Source: Chitinophagaceae bacterium
Lineage (GTDB): Bacteria > Bacteroidota > Bacteroidia > Chitinophagales > Chitinophagaceae
Direction of reading: 5' to 3'
Assembly (NCBI GenBank): GCA_016720565.1
Contig: JADKKJ010000007.1
Location: 1 to 41,517 of the forward strand
DNA length: 41,517 bases
Within the stretch, counting starts at the first letter, position 1. Each line of letters starts with the position of its first letter. Under the pieces are notes generated by a model. It saw only the letters and a list, made by a program, of their open reading frames with translations, searched no databases and was not told where the DNA came from. The position numbers were made by a program, and so were the translations under genes. This document shows positions 1 to 6,837 of the stretch, in pieces.

Positions 1-134
1 ACTTCTATCTCTAGGTCTATTAAGCTATATTTTTTTAAGATATGATTTTATCAATATCTGTTTTTGTGACATTCTTTCACATTTCTCATTAAGAAATATC
101 TTTGTGGTTTCTTTAACTGTTTTAAATGAAGTAT
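1..134 (-). pseudogene. Broken partial copy of the 113-residue protein gene
   Basis: Matches the 5' half of the gene at 38144-38485. The start codon is altered and several indels break the frame. Treat it as an assembly-end artefact. Confidence 0.6.
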
Positions 135-156
135 TTTTTTATTCTTCTCTTCTCCA

Positions 157-358
157 TTACAACCACCCACAAAATCATATTTTCTTTTAACTCTTTTAAC
201 GAAGCTCCAGACATCCAATAATCCAAATATTCATGATAAAGCAGCCATTTCCAAAAATATCATGTATTTGCGGTAGGCATTGATATTCTATAGTTGTCTT
301 CCTCATCAATCCACAGCACAGGTCTTTTCATAAGTTGTTTAAATGAGGGCTTTTTCAT
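157..358 (-). pseudogene. Broken copy of the 68-residue protein gene
   Basis: Corresponds to 38507-38713 but is 202 bases instead of 207, so it is frameshifted. Probably sequencing error in the redundant contig end. Confidence 0.65.
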
Positions 359-359
359 T

Positions 360-862
360 TTATATTTCCTTTCTACAATGCAAAGGTATCATTATGGTGT
401 CCACCGTGTGAAACGATCATAATTTCAATTTTCTCCCATCCTCTGTTTTTACAAAATCAGAAGTGTTCCAATAAAAAGAAATAAGCAAAGGGATCAGGTC
501 AATAGTTTTGGATTTATAGCGTCCATTACCCCTAAGTATAAAAGTTGTAACTTGTATCAATTGATTTTGCTTTTATTCCTAAAGACTTATAGTGCTCACT
601 CACTTGTCTATACGAATATGGTGGGTCAAATAAAATCCCCTTTAATGGAACATCTATTTGTTTACAAAAATCCTCGGCGTCCATACAAAATCTAGCGTTT
701 CTTGCGGGGTTCCTTATCGTTAGTGTATATGGCTGGACTATTTTTGCCAGCAAAGGGTCGCACCACTCATGAGGGTCAGTGACATATCTATTGGTAATTC
801 TTTGTCGGTTTTATCGAAAAAGTCCACGCGCTTGCTATCTTAAAATGTCTGGTTATAATCAT
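360..862 (-). pseudogene. Broken copy of the DPPYS methyltransferase-like gene
   Basis: Corresponds to 38715-39218. Only its middle (about 532-753) stays in frame and still shows the DPPYS motif. Indels on both sides destroy the N-terminal half and the HGGHHND end. The intact copy lies in the right repeat. Confidence 0.75.
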
Positions 863-1001
863 TTTATACTTTCCTTCCATTGATCTAATATATTATCAGC
901 CTTAATATTTATATATTCACAAGATGATTCATTTTAATTTCTTCTATAAAGTTCACCAGCACCTGCGCACGATTGATCATTTCGGCTTGAGGCTGCGTTC
1001 C
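859..1001 (-). pseudogene. Truncated copy of the 83-residue protein gene
   Basis: Corresponds to the 3' part of 39215-39466. The 5' part is lost in the 413-base deletion that joins 39357 to 39771. Confidence 0.6.
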
Positions 1002-1064
1002 CTGCGTGAGGCTAAGGAAGTCGATTATTTCTTTGAAGTTTTTACCTATGTTTTTAGTGGTCAT
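1002..1064 (-). pseudogene. 5' remnant of the HTH regulator gene
   Basis: About the first 21 codons of the gene at 39633-39833. The rest is absent at the deletion junction at 1000/1001. The preceding ribosome binding site is retained. Confidence 0.65.
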
Positions 1065-1137
1065 TTTTCTTCACCCTCTCCTTTAATAATCTTCAATGCT
1101 TATTTATGCCCGAACAGAAGGCAGATTAAACGTGCGA

Positions 1138-1313
1138 TCACGTGGCTTGCTCCAAAGTTGAATAGCAAAATCAAGTCCGTCAATTTTAAACTGCGCAACA
1201 AGATCGTCTAGTTTTGAACAATTATCCAGTTCTTCATTCTTAAACTTTTCTCTTTGTTCTGCTAAGATTATTTTAAGCCGCCTTTAATATAAAATAGCAT
1301 CTTCGTATTTCAT
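1138..1313 (-). pseudogene. Broken copy of the 58-residue protein gene
   Basis: Corresponds to 39907-40083. Two single-base losses and one gain, all in A/T runs or near them, disrupt the frame. Confidence 0.6.
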
Positions 1314-1314
1314 C

Positions 1315-1529
1315 TTACACTTCCCCCAAATCCCGTTTTACTTTTTCTGATCTATTCATTTCTTCTATTTCGTCTTTCATAAAATTATTAAAGTGGTCGT
1401 TGAAATCTTTGTAAGTCCTTTTTCAAAACAATCACCGCACCACATATACATTCCGTCTGTGTCTACCCTATTAACTTTACAGTCTGGGCAAATCATCGGC
1501 TCTTCAGCTCCGTTTCCACCACGCATCAT
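1315..1529 (-). pseudogene. Broken copy of the zinc-ribbon protein gene
   Basis: Corresponds to 40085-40300 and is one base short (a G is missing in the run near 1412), so the frame shifts after the two CxxC pairs. Confidence 0.6.
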
Positions 1530-1819
1530 ACGTTCTCCAAATCCCGTTTTGCCTTGGCCATTGCTTCATAGGCTATATTGTCACATTGCCTTCCAGCATC
1601 GTTTTCCCAAGACCATCTAATTTCTTCTAATGATTTTAATAGTCCTGCAATCACCGCTTGTTGACGATCAAATGCGCTTTTTTCAATTACTTTAAATCTT
1701 TTAGGCCAATTTCAAAGGAATAGTCTCTATAAATTTGCATCCTCAGCAAGACGATACCCACTATTATCCTCACCAATTTCAAAAACATAAAACTCTCTCG
1801 GCTTTTTAATCTCGCTCAT
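1526..1819 (-). pseudogene. Broken copy of the 98-residue protein gene
   Basis: Corresponds to 40297-40593 with several missing bases. The intact copy is in the right repeat. Confidence 0.6.
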
Positions 1820-1916
1820 TTTATATCCTATACGTTATCAATCTCTGCTTTGTTTATAATGGTTATGTTATTCTTTACAACCGTACTCTGAGTACTATTA
1901 TATAGTACACTTCAAA

Positions 1917-2178
1917 CTACTCTAGCCCCTTCCGGGCAATCTTGTATAAACTTCTCTTTTATAAATTCCAAAACTAAATACATAACTTGTTTATCTCTTT
2001 CTGTAATACTTTTGTTTTGCATAATATCGTCCATCTGAAAAAGATTCGTACTTGCAAGTATTTCTTAGATATTCATAAAGTTTTCTATTTCCATTTTATA
2101 TTCAAAGCCGTTCAAGGCGTGATTTAGACTTTCTTCTTGCTCTAATAGTTTTGAATACAAAGTTGCTTTGGAGTTCAT
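1917..2178 (-). pseudogene. Broken copy of the 86-residue protein gene
   Basis: Corresponds to 40691-40951, with extra and missing bases in homopolymer runs. Confidence 0.6.
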
Positions 2179-2292
2179 TTCTTTCTAAGCCTTAATTCTC
2201 TCAAGCCATACCTCATGCCATGAATGACAAATCAGTAAAGACGTTGCACATATCATTGCTACACTTGCTACTCAGGCGTCTGCGTATGTCAT
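2175..2292 (-). pseudogene. Broken copy of the 38-residue membrane protein gene
   Basis: Corresponds to 40948-41064 with one net extra base. Confidence 0.55.
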
Positions 2293-3326
2293 TTTGGCTC
2301 CTTTAAAGCATAATTCTTAATCTTCTTTAGTTGTGAGGCGGTGGCATCATCAAGGGCAAGGTCTTGTTCATTTCATCAAGATCGGATTGTGATGGACCAA
2401 TTGATTCAGAAGTCTGGAATAGGTTCTGAGGTATTTAATGTTGGTGATGGCATAAATCCATCAATTAATACTTCCACATGACGAATAAATTCTTGTTGAT
2501 CAAAGTTCATTTTCTTTCCTGATTCGTTAACAGATTTTATTATACCGTCATAGTAAGACTTTAATTCGTCTATCTGAACCGATCCAATCGCACGATCTTT
2601 GTATTTACCAAATTTTGGGGCAAATGCTTTTGCACTTGAGAATGTAATAATTTTTGATGGCGTATCATTAGCTTTAACTTTTACAATATTAGTTGGAATG
2701 CTTAGCACTTCCTTTGCTTCTAATTGAATTGGTTCGGCCTGACTCATTTCTTCTTGTGTATATAGGCCAGATAAATCTTGAGGGAAGGCTTTTCTTAAAG
2801 CTAGGCTTTCTGCTACTTTTGCAAGCATTAGGTCTGGCATTCTTTTCCACATGGGAGACAACATTTGTTGGCTGGCCTTTTTATCAAAATAACTCTGCGC
2901 GTAAGAATCCCATGTAGCAACACCCCAGAGAGTCTGTTTAAAATCAGCCCGTATTACGCCCACCTTTGCTGCTGCTGGGTTTTCATCGCTCAACCATACA
3001 TCTACCCACTTGCCATCTTTTCCGCACCAATAGGGCCCATCTTGGCCTGCGTACTTATTTGACCTTTCTGCGATAAGTCTAAATCCATCGATTGAGGTTT
3101 GAACGGACATGATATTTTTAGATGATTTTGAATCCCATCTTTGCACCGCATAAATTTGTCTAGCAAACGGGTCAAGATGTGTGCGCTTACAGACATTTAA
3201 AAAAAGCTGTAACTCATCATCGGTTGAGTCTTTGCATATTGTTCTTTTGATTAAATTAATTTGATCAACACTAAATCCATCTTCTTTTGGTCTGCTTACA
3301 TGCACAAGCTCTCTTCCAAATTCCAT
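2289..3326 (-). CDS. bet: Phage recombination protein Bet (RecT/lambda Beta-type annealing protein)
   Basis: Single-strand annealing recombinase that pairs complementary DNA ends for phage recombination. The protein matches the Bet family: an N-terminal stretch with LFLNVCKRTHLDPFARQIYA, then SIDGFRLIAERSNKYAGQDGP, then a helical segment MLAKVAESLALRKAFP. The family call rests on these recognised motifs. I place the start at the ATG at 3326, because a GGAGG lies just upstream; a GTG four codons earlier overlaps that site. In this copy an extra base near 2409 closes the frame after residue IPDF, and a missing base near 2357 restores it. The right repeat shows the true C-terminus, ending KNYALKEPK at 41061. 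The intact protein should be about 345 residues. It follows the Gp157-like and small recombination-associated genes in one leftward operon. No exonuclease partner was recognised. Confidence 0.85.
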
Positions 3327-3349
3327 ATTACCCTCCACAAGTAATTTAT

Positions 3350-3601
3350 TTATATTGAATTTTGCTTAACTTTAAAAGGAAGTGGTCCACCAGTATTGCT
3401 TTTGCCTTTTTTAACTTTTTGTTTTTTAATGACCACAAGTTGTGGCTCATCAAATGTATAAGTATCTGGAACTTTGCCATCTTTGCCTAGTAATGGTTGA
3501 ATAGTAATTCTATTACAACCATTAAGCCATTCTGTTCTTGCAACTGCAATTCCCTTTAAACCAGTTACTGTATCTTGTAATAAATCACCCAACTTAAGCA
3601 T
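3350..3601 (-). CDS. Small recombination-module protein, function unknown
   Basis: 83 residues. The N-terminal core (GDLLQDTVTGLKGIAVARTE, then LNGCNRITIQP) resembles a small conserved phage protein often seen near recT/bet-type genes. The C-terminal third is lysine-rich. A clear AAGGAG lies six bases before the ATG. It sits between the Gp157-like gene and bet, about 13 and 23 bases from each, so it is probably cotranscribed. No enzymatic motif is visible. A beta-rich small domain is likely from the residue pattern, which is inference. Confidence 0.65.
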   Translation of the reverse strand: MLKLGDLLQDTVTGLKGIAVARTEWLNGCNRITIQPLLGKDGKVPDTYTFDEPQLVVIKKQKVKKGKSNTGGPLPFKVKQNSI

Positions 3602-3614
3602 ACTATCTCCTTTG

Positions 3615-4013
3615 TTATTTCATTGCCTCAATTTTTAATCTTTTACCTTGTACCAACTCACACCCATTAACAGCAACACCTAACTTCAAATCCTCAGATA
3701 TTCTTTTCTTATCAATCTTAGTTGTTTGCACAATAGTTTTATAATCATCAGAAATCAACTTCTCATCAATTACAGAAACGCTTGGTGGATTATTTACAAG
3801 ACGAAATAAAAACTTAGATCCACAAAGCTCTTCGACTTCATTAGCTTTCATAAAATCAATTACAAATGTTTCTTGTTCTTCACGCTCTTGAGTTATCTTT
3901 TGTAAATAGGCTTGCGCTGATTTTAAATTCTTCTCAGCACTCATTAACTCTGATTCTAAGGTATCAAGAGCATTTTCAATCTCAGACAAGGGTACGGGTA
4001 AGTTTTTAAGCAT
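3615..4013 (-). CDS. Siphovirus Gp157-like protein
   Basis: About 132 residues. The N-terminal half (roughly residues 8-60) is a coiled-coil-like stretch rich in E, K and L. The C-terminal half has the family pattern NNPPSVSVIDEKLISDDY, then DKKRISEDLKLGVAVNGCEL. Gp157 proteins sit in phage replication/recombination modules; their biochemical role is not firmly established, though they have been linked to host resistance to phage. The ATG at 4013 is preferred over one two codons earlier because AAGGA then sits five bases upstream. The start overlaps the end of the upstream membrane protein gene, suggesting translational coupling. Confidence 0.75.
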   Translation of the reverse strand: MLKNLPVPLSEIENALDTLESELMSAEKNLKSAQAYLQKITQEREEQETFVIDFMKANEVEELCGSKFLFRLVNNPPSVSVIDEKLISDDYKTIVQTTKIDKKRISEDLKLGVAVNGCELVQGKRLKIEAMK

Positions 4014-4203
4014 GATCATCCTTCATAAAAATAATGTGGTATAAAACTACTGGCCAGAATAATATTATTTTAAATAAGACAAAAAGAATTGCGAAAGTTT
4101 CATCATTACTAACATCATGATCATTCATGGCATTTATAAAAGGAACTATTGTAGATAAGAAATGAATAACTCCGATTATAAGATATATTTCAAAATAAAT
4201 CAT
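4006..4203 (-). CDS. Small two-segment membrane protein
   Basis: About 65 residues with two hydrophobic segments: IYLIIGVIHFLSTIVPFI near the N-terminus and AILFVLFKIILFWPVVLYHI near the C-terminus. A short acidic loop (NDHDVSNDE) lies between them. It probably sits in the inner membrane with both ends on the same side. The ATG at 4203 follows a weak GGATGGT, and a GTG four codons upstream is the alternative. Its 3' end overlaps the Gp157-like start. No family recognised. Confidence 0.6.
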   Translation of the reverse strand: MIYFEIYLIIGVIHFLSTIVPFINAMNDHDVSNDETFAILFVLFKIILFWPVVLYHIIFMKDDHA

Positions 4204-4231
4204 TTTACCATCCACGGTTTGAAGTAATCTT

Positions 4232-4315
4232 TTACTCGATTGTTTTTATCTTTGCAATATCTAAAATATTTCTTATTGGATTAAAATTGCTAGATCCAAG
4301 CTCAATTGGTTCCAT
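4232..4315 (-). CDS. Possible 27-codon peptide
   Basis: A short open frame beginning MEPIELGSSNFNPI in the gap between the helicase-loader-like gene and the membrane protein gene. It overlaps the end of the former by a few bases, as neighbouring genes here do. No convincing ribosome binding site or homologue is seen. It may be a chance frame. Confidence 0.25.
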   Translation of the reverse strand: MEPIELGSSNFNPIRNILDIAKIKTIE

Positions 4316-4439
4316 ACTCTTTAGTATCTCTTGATTGGGCAAAAAATGTGGTTGCACTTAAAACATGCGTACCGTGATGCTCACAGATATATCCCCACCC
4401 CGTTTCAATCAAGACTCCTGATATATCTTGTTTTGATTG
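4302..4439 (-). pseudogene. Out-of-frame C-terminal segment of the helicase-loader-like protein
   Basis: Reading the next frame past the stop at 4405 gives about 45 residues containing GWGYICEHHG and LSATTFFAQSRDTKEYG. This resembles the conserved end of small phage replication proteins that carry HPYPPEIR in their N-terminal half, as the gene at 4405-4725 does. No start codon with a good ribosome binding site serves this segment alone. One surplus base in the A run near 4430-4433 would explain the split. A programmed +1 shift is the less likely alternative. Confidence 0.55.
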
Positions 4440-4725
4440 TTATTTCCAAGTTATTAGCTGATCTAATTCTTGTTGCAACCTCAAGAGCTTTAGATTCTGG
4501 AGACAATTCTTTTTTTACAGCTAAGCGTATTTCTGGTGGATACGGGTGACGACCAACTTTTGATATTCTTACCCATTCATCCAAAGCAATTAAAATATCA
4601 TCAGCATTCAAATCATTTATTGAATCTAGCATTATTTTTAAAGATGTCTTTGGCAACTCTTTACCATACATCATTGCAAGACCAAGCCAATACTCGCCAA
4701 CTTTAATTCTTTCTTTTTCTGTCAT
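4405..4725 (-). CDS. Phage replication protein, helicase-loader-like (frameshifted)
   Basis: 106 residues as read, with LGLAMMYGKELPKTSLKIML near the start and VGRHPYPPEIRLAVKK in the middle. This layout matches small phage replication proteins encoded just after an initiator protein, in the place of lambda P; helicase loading is inferred from that position. A strong AAGGGTGAG precedes the ATG, which overlaps the stop of the upstream gene (ATGA). The frame ends early at KTRYIRSLD, while the expected family C-terminus continues in the next frame down to 4302. Joined, the protein would be about 137 residues. Confidence 0.6.
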   Translation of the reverse strand: MTEKERIKVGEYWLGLAMMYGKELPKTSLKIMLDSINDLNADDILIALDEWVRISKVGRHPYPPEIRLAVKKELSPESKALEVATRIRSANNLEITIKTRYIRSLD

Positions 4726-5030
4726 ATCTCACCCTTTCTTAAAGCATCTAACGTGCTCATTGTTCCTAAAGCATTATCGATTTGTCGCAATTCTGCATTT
4801 GATGTAATTTTACCTGTATTTAAAAACTCTGCGATTTTGGTCGTGTTGTTTAAGAAAGTTTGTAGATCATAACTTTTCTTAACAAACCAAGTATCTGGTG
4901 TTTTAAAATAAGCATCTAAAAGATCCCTAGTTTTTTCTAGACCATTATTTTTTGTGAATGTTTTTAAATTCTTTGCTTGCGCCGCATTGATTGGTGGGAA
5001 TGAGCCATATCGATCTTTCCAAAGATTCAT
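4722..5030 (-). CDS. Replication initiator, C-terminal part (probably one gene with 5048-5557)
   Basis: 102 residues: an alpha-helical segment starting MNLWKDRYGSFPPINAAQAK and ending in a region with YFKTPDTWFVKKSYDLQTFL. That is the kind of C-terminal domain found in phage replication proteins that contact the helicase loader. The ATG at 5030 has no ribosome binding site. The same frame continues upstream as SLKAIGFY until a stop at about 5063. Both facts suggest that this is the second half of the preceding gene, separated by a one-base error or shift near 5046-5060. The stop overlaps the next start. Confidence 0.6.
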   Translation of the reverse strand: MNLWKDRYGSFPPINAAQAKNLKTFTKNNGLEKTRDLLDAYFKTPDTWFVKKSYDLQTFLNNTTKIAEFLNTGKITSNAELRQIDNALGTMSTLDALRKGEI

Positions 5031-5047
5031 ATAAAAACCAATAGCTT

Positions 5048-5557
5048 TTAAGCTTGTGGTCTAAAGCCGGCAGCTTTTGTTTTTTTCACACTACGTAGTT
5101 CTTTATCTTTCTCTTCTTCTTTATCTTTATCTTTCTCTTCTTCTTTATCTGGCCCCGTTTGCAACGCGTTCTCGTCGCGTCCACGACGCGTTTTTCTAAG
5201 GTCACTATCTAATAATTTCAATAAGATAGGCATTTCTATGATGATCAGCTGATCCTTACCTGATCCTTGGCAGAATCCCCGCCACACCCCCGCGGAGGTT
5301 CCGTGGAGCAACAGCCGAGTAATGGTGGGCAGTTTGAGACGGGTCGCCGACTCTACCACGCGCCTCTTGAAGATGAACCGACAATCCTCCGCGGATAGCT
5401 CGCGGCCTGTCAGCTTTTCTAATTTTTCTGCACACATTTCTATTAAAAAATAGTAGGCGCAAGGTCCTGCATGGCCAAATTCATCAAATAAAGATTGAAC
5501 AGTTATGCCACGATGATTGTCTGTGAAGTGTTTAAACCATTTGATAAAAGCCCCCAT
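5048..5557 (-). CDS. Replication initiator, N-terminal winged-helix-like part
   Basis: 169 residues as read. Residues about 1-60 (KWFKHFTDNHRGITVQSLFD, GPCAYYFLIEMCAEKL) look like the winged-helix N-terminus of phage replisome organizers or O-type initiators. Residues about 120-165 are a charged linker with two identical EEEKDK blocks. Base composition in the 5160-5400 part is clearly more GC-rich than its surroundings. The gene contains a perfect 24-base tandem repeat and two ACGCGT palindromes, as expected if the origin lies within it, as in lambda O. The ATG at 5557 has only a weak upstream site. Replication initiation is inferred from layout and domain pattern. Confidence 0.6.
   Translation of the reverse strand: MGAFIKWFKHFTDNHRGITVQSLFDEFGHAGPCAYYFLIEMCAEKLEKLTGRELSAEDCRFIFKRRVVESATRLKLPTITRLLLHGTSAGVWRGFCQGSGKDQLIIIEMPILLKLLDSDLRKTRRGRDENALQTGPDKEEEKDKDKEEEKDKELRSVKKTKAAGFRPQA
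5102..5149. repeat. Two perfect 24-base tandem repeats in the initiator gene
   Basis: 5102-5125 and 5126-5149 are identical. They encode two DKEEEKDK units in the linker. Iteron-like repeats within an initiator gene are a hallmark of lambdoid-type origins, so this is a candidate origin component. The strand is purine/pyrimidine-biased, which could also favour melting. Confidence 0.7.
5164..5191. other. Paired ACGCGT palindromes around a short inverted repeat
   Basis: ACGCGT occurs at 5164-5169 and 5186-5191, flanking CGTCG...CGACG arms. This GC-rich patch is unlike the AT-rich surroundings and lies 15 bases from the tandem repeats. It may be part of an origin or a binding site; that is inference. 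Confidence 0.4.
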
Positions 5558-5630
5558 GTTTGGCGGTCCACAATTGACTTTATAAACTTTTTGGGGTTTA
5601 CTTTAATCAATGTGGTTCGCACTCACATCT

Positions 5631-5670
5631 AAGCCCATTTTGATATAAAAGTCAAATTTGGGCTTTGTCT
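5631..5670 (+). terminator. Hairpin with T-rich tail, plus-strand terminator-like
   Basis: AAGCCCA at 5631-5637 pairs with TGGGCTT at 5659-5665. Further pairing inside (TTGA with TCAA) extends the stem, and a T-rich tail TTGTCTTTT follows. It reads as an intrinsic terminator on the plus strand, yet the genes on both sides are on the minus strand. It lies in the 236-base gap upstream of the replication initiator. Confidence 0.45.
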
Positions 5671-5730
5671 TTTAAAGATAAAATTATTTTCCACTTGATA
5701 AAATGACAGTCAATGACGTAATATTTAACT

Positions 5731-5795
5731 ACCAATCCACTGGTAACTCTACAAGGGCTGGCTTACACGTCGAACTGTAGCTAGCCCTTTCTTTT
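5731..5795 (+). ncRNA. Possible ~65-base small RNA ending in a terminator hairpin
   Basis: On the plus strand TTGATA (5695-5700) and TAATAT (5719-5724), 18 bases apart, resemble a sigma-70 promoter. About 30 bases on, an 11-base stem (5753-5763 with 5779-5789, one G-T pair) is followed by TCTTTT. A transcript of about 65 bases would result, running against the leftward early operon. This rests on sequence pattern only; no known RNA family is recognised. Confidence 0.3.
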
Positions 5796-5940
5796 AGAAA
5801 GCAATTGCCCTCACTAAAGCCGCACCAATCCAAATAAATGCCACCACAATGAAATATCTTATACGCTGCGTTGATATATCTTCTTGATGTTCCACAAGCT
5901 TCCTTTCAAGCCATTTATCCCAATCATACCAATTTTGCAT
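5794..5940 (-). CDS. Small single-pass membrane protein
   Basis: 48 residues. The N-terminal half is polar (MQNWYDWDKWLERKL), followed by one hydrophobic segment (YFIVVAFIWIGAALVRAIAF) reaching the C-terminus. AAGGAG lies seven bases upstream of the ATG, and the start overlaps the end of the Arc-like regulator gene by 17 bases, so translation is likely coupled. This looks like a tail-anchored inner-membrane protein. No family is recognised. The hairpin of the possible small RNA begins at its stop codon. Confidence 0.6.
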   Translation of the reverse strand: MQNWYDWDKWLERKLVEHQEDISTQRIRYFIVVAFIWIGAALVRAIAF

Positions 5941-6094
5941 CTGATGGCTCCTTAAGCATTTGGTCCAGAAGGATTAGTAGCTCTGAGTTAATAGACCGTT
6001 TGTTTTTTAAAGCACTAGCCTTAAGTAGTTCAAATACCTCAATCGGTATTCTTAACGTAAGTCTGTGATCTTGAGTGTCTTCATTTTGTGACAT
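5924..6094 (-). CDS. Arc-like ribbon-helix-helix DNA-binding protein
   Basis: 56 residues from the ATG at 6094. The pattern HRLTLRIPIEVFELLKASAL then KNKRSINSELLILLDQML fits the Arc/Mnt ribbon-helix-helix fold: one beta strand (RLTLRIP), helix A, a turn with RSIN, helix B. Such proteins bind DNA as dimers of dimers at short direct or inverted repeats. It lies in the leftward early operon, whose promoter carries four phased GTCA motifs. Autorepression of that promoter is a reasonable inference. A TTG four codons upstream is an alternative start. Confidence 0.8.
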   Translation of the reverse strand: MSQNEDTQDHRLTLRIPIEVFELLKASALKNKRSINSELLILLDQMLKEPSDAKLV

Positions 6095-6095
6095 A

Positions 6096-6404
6096 TTAAC
6101 TACCAATCTTTAGTACTTTCCTGTTTATCTTTAAATCCTTGTACCCAGCCTCAACCTCTTTAAATATCCAGTTGAACCGCTCCCTGACCTTTTCATCAGC
6201 TTGTTTCTTGGTAAAAAAGATCCACATGCCTAAAATTGTAGGAACCTTATGCATCTGCGTTTCAGTTACAATGTAAATAGACCTTAGCTGTTTACTTGCT
6301 TTCTTTTCCAAGGTGCAGTCATTCGAAGTCTTCCGAGACATTTTCGTATTCACGCTCTCGTTCAAACTCTGTAGTTCTTTTGGCGTCAGCCGCGTAAGAT
6401 TCAT
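6096..6404 (-). CDS. Hypothetical early protein
   Basis: 102 residues. The middle reads SIYIVTETQMHKVPTILGMW, followed by FFTKKQADEKVRERFNWIFKE, a predicted strand-helix mix with no recognised family. GGAG sits seven bases before the ATG at 6404, inside the end of the upstream gene, giving an 86-base overlap. A shorter start at 6341 would cut the overlap but lacks a better binding site. Cotranscribed with the other early genes. Confidence 0.5.
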   Translation of the reverse strand: MNLTRLTPKELQSLNESVNTKMSRKTSNDCTLEKKASKQLRSIYIVTETQMHKVPTILGMWIFFTKKQADEKVRERFNWIFKEVEAGYKDLKINRKVLKIGS

Positions 6405-6618
6405 TTAATAACTCCATTGTAAATAAGTAATCTTCATAAGTAACGTATTTATGTGATTCGGTAATAGATAGGCTCTCAATCGGCTCAGAACTAAACAAGC
6501 TCTGTGTTTTCACAATAGCCTCGTCTTCACTGGCTGCACCAACAAAGCCCGTTCTTAAGCCATTGTCCCAATCCACAAGTGGTGTAGTTCTTACGATGTA
6601 TTCATAGATCTTGCTCAT
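6319..6618 (-). CDS. Hypothetical early protein
   Basis: 99 residues starting MSKIYEYIVRTTPLVDWDNG. The first half resembles the next upstream small protein in style (strand, then SEDEAIVKTQSLF helix), and the C-terminus is very acidic (EREREYENVSEDFE). The start overlaps the stop of the upstream gene by four bases. No family is recognised; a small inhibitor of host functions is possible but unsupported. Confidence 0.55.
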   Translation of the reverse strand: MSKIYEYIVRTTPLVDWDNGLRTGFVGAASEDEAIVKTQSLFSSEPIESLSITESHKYVTYEDYLFTMELLNESYAADAKRTTEFEREREYENVSEDFE

Positions 6619-6791
6619 TTTAACTCCTTAACAAAAAGACTAATGATTTGTTTATCCATGTGAAGATCACATATTGCTTCCTGAGCCTGTGATTCAGTCC
6701 TAGCCTCAACCTCACCATAAAAAGTCTCGTGCTCTGATAAATGCTCAACCGATCTTAATTCCACTGTGATTTTGTAGCTGAATCTTTTCAT
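6615..6791 (-). CDS. First gene of the leftward early operon, hypothetical
   Basis: 58 residues. The pattern is strand (FSYKITVELRSVEH), strand (ETFYGEVEARTESQAQEAI), helix and strand, a small alpha/beta fold shared in style with the next gene. The ATG at 6791 follows GAGGTGAGT. It lies about 18 bases downstream of a perfect -10 box, so the leader is very short. As the promoter-proximal gene of the early operon it should be expressed first. Confidence 0.6.
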   Translation of the reverse strand: MKRFSYKITVELRSVEHLSEHETFYGEVEARTESQAQEAICDLHMDKQIISLFVKELK

Positions 6792-6808
6792 ACTCACCTC
6801 ACTTCTAT

Positions 6809-6837
6809 ATTATAACATGGTGTCATAAATATGTCAA
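6809..6837 (-). promoter_or_regulatory. Perfect sigma-70 promoter of the leftward early operon
   Basis: On the minus strand TTGACA (6832-6837) and TATAAT (6809-6814) are separated by exactly 17 bases. Both boxes match the consensus fully. Transcription should start near 6802 and read into 6615-6791. Confidence 0.9.

Larger units (their letters stand above)
1..2746. repeat. Left copy of contig-end direct repeat (error-rich)
   Basis: This stretch repeats 38352-41517 in the same orientation. It is 420 bases shorter, mostly because one 413-base block (39358-39770 in the right copy) is missing at 1000/1001. Dozens of single-base insertions, deletions and substitutions break the small genes that are open in the right copy. 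A circular or circularly permuted phage genome read past its start gives this pattern, and the error load fits an unpolished long-read end. A genuine duplication is less likely because the match runs to the last base of the window. Confidence 0.9.

Noticed and set aside
1..2746. A real second set of small early genes at the left end
   Set aside because: The sequence matches the right end up to the last base and is broken by scattered single-base indels, as in an unpolished overlapping contig end.
5745..5795. tRNA gene near the hairpin
   Set aside because: No acceptor stem, anticodon arm or GTTCGAATC-type T loop is found; the structure is a single hairpin.
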